DNA of 33,763 bases, taken from the NCBI GenBank assembly GCA_004335635.1, contig QAXH01006186.1, positions 260 to 34,022 of the forward strand, given 5' to 3'. The position numbers and the translations under genes were made by a program. The stretch is from Chloromonas sp. AAM2. Lineage: Eukaryota > Chlorophyta > Chlorophyceae > Chlamydomonadales > Chlamydomonadaceae. Under the pieces are notes generated by a model that was not told where the DNA came from, made no database searches, and saw only the letters and a program-made list of their open reading frames with translations. Every line of letters begins with the position of its first letter. The stretch's first letter is position 1. Positions 1 through 9,396 of this stretch are shown here, in pieces.

Positions 1-2264
1 AGCTCAGTGCGCCCAGGCACAGAAGCTACTGCTGTGGTAGACACAGCGGCAGAATCCTCCCTTCAGGCTGCAGCCAACGCTGACAGTGCTGGCACAGCCA
101 ATGGAGCGCCCCAGGCGGGCCCAGGCAGCCCAGTCCCGCCGGCCACACCCGGTGATTTGCGCCCGGCTCCGCCTGCCCCGCCACCCACCCCCGCCACCCC
201 GATCCTGAGCCCTGCTTGCAATGCCGGTGAGAGCGCCTCTCCAGAACCTGCCAAGCTAGGTGATTCCTTGAACGGCCCAGTTGAGCCTACACCTTCACCA
301 GGGAAGCCAGATGGCCAGTTGGCCACCTCCGGTGCTGACGGACTGACTCGTGACCAGCAAGGTTGCAAATCGCCCGGCAGCCCCGCTGACGCTGGCGGTG
401 CCACACCATCGCTCGGGGCAGGCACATTCCCAACCAGTGCACAGGGTGCTGAAGCAGCGACAACGAGCCCGGCAGCACCACAACCGTCTGCAGAGCAGGA
501 CGCGCAGTTGGCAGCACCCATGGCTGTCGGCTTGGAAGGCCAAGCTGAGAAGGAGGAAGAAGAAGAAGCAAAGCAGGAACAAGTGGTCGTGGACAGGTTC
601 AAGGTGGGTTCGGTTGCACACCAGAGCTTCGGTTACTTGTGCTTTTGCAAACAGCAATACGCAACCATGGAACTGCGAGGCAGCCGTCATGGAAAGAGGC
701 GTGCTCAAACAGAAGTGACAGAGGATGGGCACAGGGACAGGCACAGGCACTCGAGGCCAAGACTGTTGCCTGTGATGTTGGTCTGCACATGATGACTGAA
801 GAAGATGGGTCTCCGGTGCTCATCAGCTGCACGGCTGTCGTGAATGGGCGAGTGGCTGGGCCCCTGCTGCACGCAAGAAATGAATCTGGTTTGCTTTTTC
901 AAACAGCAATCCAAACTGTAGGTGTTGTGTGTGTGGCGGTTGCTGTGCAGGAGGTGATGAGCGACCACCTGGCCTCGCTCCAGAAGCAGGCGCAGGCAGC
1001 CCGGGCCCAGCAGGAACACATGCTAGAGGAATACCAGCGGCTGCTCAACTACTTCGGCGAGAATAGCAACTCCACACCCTCAGGTCAGCATCTTGGGATG
1101 GGAACCATCAGTTTGTGCGGGCCTGTTGTCTCAGCGGAGCAGAGGCAGGTACTTGCCAGTGAGGCGCTACTCGAGCTAGTATTGAATATTTGCACAGCAG
1201 GCATGTGTGTCCCATGCTGCTAGCTCGGTGCGCCCTCATTATGTTTTCTCTTGCATGGAAAGACGTTTCCCAGGCTTGACCGAAGCGGCGCAAGTTGATC
1301 AGTTGAGGCCTTTGGCCTGTGAGGTGCTTGTTGGTCCTGAGAATGCATGTGCTGCTGCGCTCTCTGCCTGTCCACAGACACCGACTTCTGGGCTGCCCTG
1401 TCGAGCTTCTGCGAGAAGTTTACCGCCGCCCAGAAGGCCCTCCTGTCAGAGCGGCGCGAGCAGAAGAACAAGGAAGCCAGGCAGCGAAAGAGGGATGGAG
1501 CGCAGACAGGCGCGGTGGCGCACGCAGCGGCCGCCGCCAAACAGCAGGAAGCCGAAAAGCGGATGATGGCAACAACGCCCTTGGCACAACCCGCAGCCAC
1601 AGCAGCGGCAGCAGCAGCATCTGCGGCAGCAACAGGAGCAGCAGCAGCGCTGGCTGCTGGGCAGGCAGGAGATGTGGGGGTGGTTGGGGTGGCCGTTGGC
1701 ACCTCCTTGCCCGCTGAAGGTGGGTCGCCTGAGTCCACGTCTCGTGGACAGGCAGCCGCCACCCTTGTGTCATCTGCAGACAGCTCCCCACGGAGCCCTG
1801 GTAGCCGCACTGGTGCCTGGGGACATCCTGCAGCAGCAGCAACGACGGACACAGCTGCAGCAGACTCACAGGTAGGCAGTCATGCAGCCAGTGCGGCAGC
1901 ATCAACAGCTGTGGCAATAGCCAATGGCGGGGATGGCAGCCAACAGAAAGAAGCACCGGGTGGCGTCGTGGCTGCGGCGGTGGTGTCAAACAGAGGTGAT
2001 GCCGCTGTAGTTGCTGTAGCTGTGGAGGCCAAAGTGAGTGGCAACAGCTGCGCAATCGGGCCGGCGAGCCGCAGTGAAAGCGTGGCAGAAGAGTTGCGCT
2101 CCACTGATGCGCCTGGGCTAGCACGTGTGCATTCGCTGGGTGGCGGTCGGGGCACGCAAATCAGCCGCACGAACAGTCGGGGATTGAAGGCGGCAGAGGC
2201 TGCGCAGATGCAAGCGAACATGGACCGCTTGCTGAACTTCCCAGGCAGCAGTTCGGTTGGTTAA
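1..2264 (+). CDS. Formin (FH2-domain actin nucleator), 3' part
   Basis: Formins nucleate and elongate unbranched actin filaments through the FH2 domain. Three exons fit: 1-603, 951-1083 and 1378-2264, with phases 0 and 1 matching at both junctions. Across the junctions the protein reads VDRFK-EVMSDHL, then LLNYFGENSNSTPS-DTDFW and SFCEKFTAAQKALL, which is the last helical part of FH2 (the conserved YFGE step and the final helix). This is followed by a charged helix and a roughly 240-residue Ala/Gly/Ser-rich tail. Exon 1 is 200 residues of Pro/Ala/Ser-rich sequence with PAPPAPPPTP, ending in an acidic EKEEEEEAKQ stretch just before the FH2 end, so it either interrupts FH2 or reflects an unusual layout. 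The last residues contain MDRLL (2220-2234), like the core of a diaphanous autoregulatory domain. The 5' end lies outside the window. The family call is firm; the upstream domain layout is unseen. Confidence 0.85.
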
Positions 2265-5024
2265 AAGTTCAGATTAAAAGTCGGTTTCACTCGTGCAGGA
2301 AATGTCTTACATCAGCCAAGGTTGACCAGCAAGGTTGCAAAAGCCTGGGTGCGACGCGCGACCAGTCCCTGGCACAGTGACTGTAACAATGTTACTGCGT
2401 AAGGAGTACCGCATCAGTGCCACCAGCTCTACTCATGTTTTTCAGGGTCCTCCGTCCCCCGGTAGCGTCTTGTTCACGTGACAGGCACTCCGTCACGTGA
2501 CAGGCGGTTGGCGCGTGGTGTACAAGCCACTGAGGGTCGGTCGTGTCAGGGAGTTGGTCTGTCTGGAATGTGACTGGTACTTGCACACGCTGATCAAGCG
2601 GTATCCCTCCGCCATCAAGATTGGATTGCTGAGCAGGTGATTCTTGACATGTGGACGGTGGCCTACGCCAGCCTGTTCAAGCAAAAGCTGCGTGGCCAAA
2701 TGAGATGCAAGCTCATTATGCATACTGCCGCGCTGAATCAATCATTACCTTCTGGTGTGCAGCTATGCTGGCCGCAGTTGACGTGCAGGCCCACTTGGTG
2801 GATTTTTCCGGCGCAGTGGCCATACTGACACTCATTTTTGCGCTGTCGGCTCATCCATGCTGCCACTGCCAGCTACCGGGAGAGGCATAAATTCTGGGGC
2901 AAGAACCAGGAACACATCAAAGGACCATAAAATGACTCAATGGCATGCCATGACAAAAGCTACGTCCAGCTGTCTCGCACCGCCTGAGCCTGTGCCGGCA
3001 GAAGTGTGTTGTGCCTGTCTTGATGGAGTACTTGCCTAGTCTCTGTTGAACCTTACCCAGGGAGGTGCCATGACCTACATCCATAGCGTTACCAGGCTCA
3101 ACACTGTCTAGTTGCTGGCCCAATACATACTGGCCCTACTAGGAGCTCTGCGCGTATGGTGCGTGAGGCACAGTTGGACGGGCTTAGTTCAATGTGAGGA
3201 GTGATGTGGGAACGTGCTCACTGGGAAACTTGCACCATGTCTGAGTTCCACATACTCAACTGGGAGTGATTAGGCCAGGCCGTGGCAACCAAAGCACCAA
3301 CTGCATTCAGGTGCTGGGCCTCTGTACAGTGTCACATGCGTCTCCGAGTCCCAATGATTGAGTGGGCTGATTGTGAACTCAATTCTTTTTTTTTGAAGCC
3401 AATGCGTTCAAGCACTGGATCATAACCACTGTGGTGCGGCAGGATGTGCGCGCTGTGCGTTACGATTAACGCATTGTGTTTGTTGGAGTGTTTGCACACA
3501 GATTGTTTTCTGGCGTGTAGGTTGACTGCTGTTGGGCAGTCAGGCAGTCGAGTAGGCCAAGGCTTGTGCGCATTGTCCCTGGCCTTGCCCTCCAGACCCT
3601 GTGGGTGTGCAAGCTCAGCCTTTGGCACGTGCCAAGCGTTATAAGCAGCCATGCCGTAGAGACAATCCGTGATACAATCAAGGTAGCAAGCAAACCAGCC
3701 CCTGTTTAAGAGGGCCCCTCAGGTCACATAGTTAGTGATCACTTTTACCGCTTCCCCCCTTCTTTGCTGTGTTTCTGCCACAGGTGACTGGTGTCCACTG
3801 AATCAGCATGAGAAGGGAGGATGGCAACATTTGCAGCAGCCCTGCTTTGCTCTGCTTTTACAGCATGCAAGGTTCAGGGTTTTGTCATGGTCATAGCTTC
3901 TTCCTTCCATCCATCGTAGCTTCTTCCAGTCCGTGTTTTCGTGAACTCATGGTCAAGAGTGCACTGCATATGGCTGGGACACCATGAGCAGCATGGTGAA
4001 GCTGAATGGTCTCTGGCATAGACGCCTTTGGATTCCAGTATTCGCTGGTTGTGGATCACACCTAAACCCTCTGTATCGGAAAGCGACCTCTAGAAAGCTA
4101 ATTTCATCGAATGCTCTCCAATCTAGAGAAAGCGCTATGGATCATCAACTTCTTTGTTGCAGACGCTTACCAGGTGCAATGGTGTAGAAACGATTGGTGA
4201 CAGCCGTCTGCATCACCTGCATGCTGATCCCTAGGAATAAAAACAGTTGCAGTGACCTTGCCAGCACTACCAAAATGTTATACATTCACCAGAAGCGGTA
4301 ACCCATAAGCCACCAGCGCATATGCATTTCGTGCCATGTTTGCAGATTGAACAATTACTTCAGGTCCCTTGACAGGTTTATCGGTGAGCCTACAATCAAA
4401 TGTCGTCTGGGGATGGCTTGGGCAATGCAAGGAGAGCATTGGGCACGAGACAAGGCGTGGGTGGAGGAACCCAAGGAAACCAGCTTGAATGGGTCCAGAG
4501 AAGGCAAGCATCTGCTAGCAAGCTCTTTGCAGACAGTCGCAGAGGCGTTCCTCGTGGTCCAGCCTGCCTTGAGCCTATGCTAGAGCCCAAACGGTAGCAC
4601 ACTTACCTTGTGACACAGCACAAAGCAAAAACAAAAGTTTGCCAGTCCTGGGACAACGCTTGGGAGTATGGAACCGGTGTTGTGAGTGCGTGTTGTGGGG
4701 AGCTAGAGTCATATGAGACCACAAGTTTAGTAGTGGTCTCATATGAATCACATGGAGCTGTCTGTGCAGCTGTCTGCCCAACGATGATACTGCCTGTCTC
4801 AAAAGAAGTTTGCCAGTTTCGAGACAGTTCGAGTAGTCGTGCACTGGTGTATAGCCATAAATAAACCACGCTTCAGAACCTTGCCTCATCCTGTTGTGAT
4901 GCTCTATAAACTTTCATCAACTGCCCCTCACTTCCGATTCGCAAATCTTGACTAGGACTCTTCCTGCTGTCGGACGTTAGCCACGCCCTTTTCCCCTTGC
5001 CAGCTGACCCCCTCCCTCGCTCAC
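2265..5024. other. Intergenic stretch, no recognised gene
   Basis: No reading frame here gives a recognisable domain or a chain of phase-compatible exons. Short coding-like pieces exist, for example around 2571-2636 (reading LIKRYPSAIKIGLL) and 2760-2835, but they lie in different frames with no shared model and could be relics. A TGTAA, the usual algal polyadenylation signal, occurs at about 2383, 120 bp after the formin stop, and could end that transcript. A strong inverted repeat at 4709-4746 is listed separately. Confidence 0.5.
4709..4746. repeat. Perfect 14-bp inverted repeat with 10-bp loop
   Basis: The left arm TCATATGAGACCAC (4709-4722) and right arm GTGGTCTCATATGA (4733-4746) are exact reverse complements around a 10-bp A/T-rich spacer. 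A 12-bp direct repeat AAGTTTGCCAGT flanks it at 4635-4646 and 4806-4817. A second smaller inverted repeat, CTGTCTC/GAGACAG, lies at 4794-4800 and 4821-4827. This may be a small foldback transposable element or a hairpin-forming transcript end; no coding gene surrounds it. Confidence 0.85.
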
Positions 5025-5114
5025 CTCCAGCAGGAGCTCCACCACGTACCGGTCGCCTGCCGCTGCGGCCTCTGCCAACGGGTTCAGCACCCAGTTTGCC
5101 GTCCGTATCATGAC
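5025..5114 (-). pseudogene. Ankyrin-repeat-like exon, antisense relic
   Basis: On the minus strand, an acceptor (ATCTCACAG) precedes 90 open nucleotides that end in a strong donor (GAG|GTGAGC). The 30 residues include NPLAEAAAAGDRYVVELLLE, which follows the ankyrin-repeat pattern (TPLHxAAxxGxxxVVxLLLE), and 30 residues in phase 0-0 is close to one 33-residue repeat. No neighbouring ankyrin exons are visible on either side, and the right end overlaps the start codon of the plus-strand gene by 5 bp. It is therefore most likely a stranded fragment of an ankyrin gene, though a live antisense gene is not excluded. Confidence 0.4.
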
Positions 5115-8100
5115 CTGTGAGATGACCCGGTTTGGCTGGACGATAATTTGTTTCGTTATCGGATCCATATGGCCTCTTGTGTACACAGATGGCCAGATGG
5201 TTCCCAGAGTGGCGATTGTGAACGAGGAGCCGTTTCACTTGGAGGTGGTCGCCGGCTTCGCCAGCGTTTTGCAGCGTGATTACGGCAAGAACCTGCAGAT
5301 CTACATGCACCCGGAGAGCATCGGCAGCAGCGATTTCGGGCTGGCAGAGTTCCTTGGGGAGGATTTACGGCCAGGGTCAGTGATGCCCATACCACATTGG
5401 GGCACTGGCTTCCAGGAAATTTTTGACCTTGCCATCTTCATCAACCCAGAGTTCAGCTTCAAGTATGTCCGGACCTTTCTATCAATGACTTCAATCAAGG
5501 TCGTGATCATGATTGTGCATGAAGCGGAGTCCATTTACATCAGGAGCGTGGACGTGGGCCTGTTCAAGTCAGTACATCCCAACGTGCACTTGGTAACCTT
5601 GGCGCCACATGTACGCAACCGCTTGGCACAGCATTTCGACACGCACGTGCACTGGATGCTGCCAACGAAGGCTCTGGTGCCCAAATCTGAGTGTGCAACG
5701 AGCAACTTGCAGCAATGTCTGTCTGGGTTCGCCATTCAGGTGAGAATCCATCTGAGTGCAGGACACATGAACTGTCCTATGCGTTTGCAGGACAGTTGGT
5801 GTTTTGGTTTACACCAGGCTAGCAGACGCACAGACACCGAGTGAAGGGGATTTAGAGAGCCCACTGCCCTACATACAAACTTCTCTTAACGTGTCTATTG
5901 TCTGTTCTGTTCCACTTGTGAGACGATACAGATGTTCAAACAGACCTGTGATGCAGTAGAACCCCACCCTGCTGCGCTACACGAACCGCTCAGACATAGA
6001 CATAGCTTGAAAAGCGTCCACGTGCCCGCTTCTTGACCAGGGGGAGCTGGCCCACTTCAGGCGTAATTACGGGGAAGCTTTTCTGCAGTTAGACAAACTG
6101 CTCAACTCCTCGGCTGGCACCGGGCCACGTGTCAGGCTCAACTTGATTGGAAGACTGCACACAACGGACAGAGTCGTTGTGCCTCCAGGCCTGCGCAAGT
6201 GGATCAACCTTTACGCCAACCTCAAGTACGTAATTGGAAATTGCATGGCTGGTGCTGACCTGTGAGTCCATTATGCATACCGTACCCGTCACGAAAAGTG
6301 AAGAAAGTAGCCTCTTTGTGTTGGGAACTTGTAACAAAGGACGTTGCGACAGCCTCTGCTGGCTGCTAAATGTTAGCACTGTGACTTGTGCTTCGAGTTG
6401 TGCGTCGTGCTTAGTGCTCAGAGAGCATGATGCCCACTGTGCCCGCCAAGACAAGCGAAATTCAAACTATTCACAATCAGGGCTGAGGATGCCACTGTTT
6501 TGCATAGGAGTTAACTTGTACAGGAGGTAATAGAAAGCAGGGTCACCGCAAGCGTGAGAAAAGCACTAAAATTCACGCTTTCACGCGTTTTGGCCCTTTT
6601 GCTTCCTGAAAGCGGGGTAAGCGTGAAAAAAACCAACGTTTCAGAACGGTTTCGGTTATATCTCGTCATTGGGCCCTCTTCTGAAGATGAGACTTGTGCC
6701 ATTGTTCTTTAAATGAATCTGGGCATGGAGTAGCGGGCTGCAAGCCTTTGACAACTGTACACAAAGAGCGGCTGAGGGAGCTTCAGGGCTCTCTGCGCAC
6801 ACTTCGCAATGAGAAGCAATCTGAGGAGGCAGTCTCCAACAAACGCAAGGCAGCTAGTCAACTGTCAGGCCAGTCCAGCATCGTGAGCTTCGCCAGCCCA
6901 GTCACCACAGAGGAGGCACATGCAGCTGTGGCTGACTTCTTCTATGCCAATGGCATTGCCTTCAATGTGGCACGCAGCCCTTACTTCATAGCCATGCTTC
7001 AGGCAGCCAGTGCTGTTGGCAAGACGTACAAGCCCCCTGGCAGTGAACTTCTACGCACCACTCTGCTTGACAAGGTATGGGAACCTGAGCCATGTCAGCA
7101 GTGCAGCCATGCAGCAGCAAGCCAGCAACCAGCAGTCAACTGATGCAGTCAACTGGTCCCGCTGTCACCCTCTCTCGGCACGCTTTCATCAACAGGGAAG
7201 CTTTAATCCCCGCTTTCGCTTTGCTTTCGCTTACGCTTTCGCTTTCGCTCTCGCTTTCGCTTACGCTTTCGCTTACGGTGACCCTTATAGAAAGTGATTT
7301 AATTCCGTCCATGGGGTTTGAAGTTTTGGAGGTTGTGACAGTGAGCTAGGAGTACTGTAAAAGTTTGTACATCTCCATGTACGCTTTCCGCCTGGTCTGA
7401 ATGGTTCAGCTTTCACTTGTCCCTGAAGTACGGTACACATTCCTGACGTGCACAATGCACATGGACACGGATGTACATATTGGACATCACACCAACATGC
7501 AACTTGTCAACCTTAATCCCACTGCTCAGTAAGGTATACTTATCATGCTGCGCAGGTTCCCTGATTACTACGAAGTAATCCATCACACCTTGGCCATGCT
7601 TCCAGTGTTTGCCACTGACTCGTACTATGAGACCAAAATCACCTCTTCAGTCATATCTTCCTTGATCACAGGTGTGTGATCAGAGGTCACAGGTGTGTGG
7701 TCAAAGGCCTGAGGTGGAATGCAGGGCGGCCAAGGCGGGATAAAGGGGGAAGGTAACGACAGTGATGAGGGTAACCTGCTACCAAAGGCATAAGCAGGGT
7801 CACTCTCACAAGAGTCGAGCATATTGATTGACCTAGGCACTATGGCACCCATGATGAACTTACATAGTAGTCATGCAAATCAGACCGTCACTGCCGATTG
7901 GAAGGAAGAAGGGCAGAAACAAGACACAGGCTGGAGCATGCAAAGCACAGCATTAAGACTACTCTTTGAGTACTGCAGGGTACTGCAGCACATTCTTTGC
8001 AGCTTGTGTGCCCTGCACGACCAGTCTGCGTTTCCAGTTCAGGGTTACCTGAGCATATACCACCTTGTCATGTGCACACCTCAGCGTGACGCCAGTACGA

Positions 8101-8414
8101 CTTTGCTAATGTAGTGAGTGACCTGGGATGCGCAATGTGTGACTGCAGGTGTGCCTCTAGTCGTCAACAAACGTTTCCTCAGGTCATATACCTTTCTTAC
8201 AGAGCAGCACGTGATCAGGCAAAAACCTGGCGAGCCCTTGGCCGATGTCATGAGGCATCTTCTATCCTATGGTGATGCTGAGCTAGCACCTCCTAGGCAG
8301 GCACTGGCACAGTTGAGGGAACAGTTAAGGCAGCAAGCGTTGGATAAGATACAGGGTTTGATGGAGCCATTTATGATGAACATCCAAGCGGAATGGCGCG
8401 AAAAGCCTTGGTAG
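5110..8414 (+). CDS. Glycosyltransferase-like membrane protein
   Basis: Four exons (5110-5739, 6041-6225, 7556-7671, 8149-8414) join in phases 0, 2 and 1 to give 398 residues. An N-terminal hydrophobic stretch (about residues 8-24, WTIICFVIGSIWPLVY) would make a type II membrane anchor. It is followed by RVAIVNEEPFHLEVVAGF, a Rossmann-type start with a nucleotide-sugar enzyme look. The second half has LNLIGRL, then DSYYETKITSSVISSLITG-VPLVV, a pattern resembling the donor-binding region of GT-B glycosyltransferases, and a C-terminal charged helix. I know of no experimentally defined family that I could name with certainty, so substrate and linkage are open. The start could also be Met5 (5122). 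Intron 2 (6226-7555) is long because a hAT transposon sits in it. Confidence 0.65.
6538..7286. mobile_element. Non-autonomous hAT transposon, complete ends
   Basis: The 749-bp element begins CAGGGTCACCGCAAGCG and ends CGCTTACGGTGACCCTT, so the ends are inverted repeats (15 of 17 match; the first base and one internal base differ). It is flanked by a perfect 8-bp duplication, ATAGAAAG, at 6530-6537 and 7287-7294. Eight-bp duplications and CAGGG-type ends are hallmarks of hAT elements. Just inside both ends are many short AAGCG/CGCTT motifs, dense at 7216-7277, which resemble subterminal transposase-binding sites. Inside is a fragment of a DUF659-type transposase. It lies in intron 2 of the glycosyltransferase-like gene and leaves the exons intact. 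The perfect target duplication suggests a fairly young insertion. Confidence 0.94.
6742..7074 (+). pseudogene. hAT transposase fragment (DUF659-like)
   Basis: An open stretch of about 110 residues, read from CKPLTTVHKERLRELQ, contains FFYANGIAFNVARSPYF and later KTYKPPGSELLRTTLLDK. This is the typical start of the DUF659 region found in plant-type hAT transposases. The stretch ends at a plausible donor (AAG|GTATGG, 7075). Neither a BED zinc finger before it nor the catalytic RNase-H-like region and hAT dimerisation domain after it fit inside the 749-bp element, so it cannot encode a working transposase. Mobility would need an intact relative elsewhere in the genome. Confidence 0.88.
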
Positions 8415-8980
8415 ACACTGGTAAGAGGTTCAACAAAACATTTGTTCATGCTTGACCGCCCTTCACTGGTTTTAATTCAGCCATGTGAGATGATGTGTAT
8501 CATCATGGGAATTGGGCTCTGCAGCCGTAGGCCTGATTACCTTCTTATCTATCTGCATGGCGTAGAACATTGCGAGCTCCGCCCAATGTTGAGGTGTACT
8601 GCCGGGATATATGGGTTGATAGGGATTTGGGCAAGCTATGCTCGTCTACCATTCATATACTATGTTGCCATTGACGCATTTGCCAGTAGTTCTTGGGCGT
8701 TATTTTCTATGCCGATCAAAAGCAGTAGACGTTGGGCAAGACTGGGAACCCTGGGCTCTGGCGGAGGTATTGTGTCCAGCTGCAGTTGCAGTACCGCTGG
8801 TTGAACCATGGAAAGCCATGCTTGAATGATGATCACGTCTTCCGCTTGATGTTGCGGTGTCAAACGCAGCAAGGTGTTACTAGGGGGGTAAGGTGGTTCG
8901 CAGTCGCAGCCGCCCCCATACAGGTTTCCCCAGGACTAACATACAGGTTTCCCCAGGCCTTAGGTTATGCTCCTGTGTAA
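8415..8980. other. 3' flank of the glycosyltransferase-like gene, no recognised gene
   Basis: Both strands carry 60-120-residue open frames here but none has a recognisable motif. A direct repeat of 18 bp, CATACAGGTTTCCCCAGG, occurs at 8917-8934 and 8940-8957 (spacing 23 bp). A TGTAA at about 8976 could serve as a distant polyadenylation signal. Confidence 0.4.
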
Positions 8981-9190
8981 AAACGTTATTGCCTTGGGCC
9001 CGTCTCATTCTGGGCCTTGCACCATACAACCAGGCAACCACCTGTGACTTTCTTGGGAACGATAGATGCATACCTGAGCCGCATGTCACTGCCACCCAGT
9101 GTTGGAGGACCACCCGGGGACCGAATTGCACTGCATTACTGCGCTCTGGTGGTGAATAAGCGCATCATTGTGGCTGAATTGAACGCCAGG
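8981..9190 (+). other. Coding-like exon of unknown assignment
   Basis: One frame stays open for about 70 codons and reads naturally as protein: it includes TFLGTIDAYLSRMSLPPSV, then GGPPGDRIALHYCALVVNKR and IIVAELNAR. It ends at AAC GCC AG|GTGCTG, a possible donor in phase 2 (exon end 9190). It lies upstream of the WSGSR gene on the same strand and could be one of its 5' exons, but I found no phase-compatible link to the next coding block. No domain recognised. Confidence 0.35.
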
Positions 9191-9396
9191 TGCTGACCTG
9201 TGCTTGGATGGCATGCAGTACATGCCAGTGCAGAAACGATGTATGGGAATCGCAGAATGGGAATTACAGATATTGTTGCTCACAACCCCGGGTCAACAGT
9301 TGAAACTGTCGCGTCGTTGCTGCAACAACATACTGGCAAGTCACATCTAGCAGCCGGAATGCCAAGATGTCACAAGACATCCGCCATTAGATGCAG

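Noticed and set aside
2560..2890. Possible small gene (LIKRYPSAIKIGLL, then AVDVQAHLVDFSGAVAIL)
   Set aside because: The two pieces are in different frames, no pair of splice sites joins them convincingly, and neither shows a recognisable domain.
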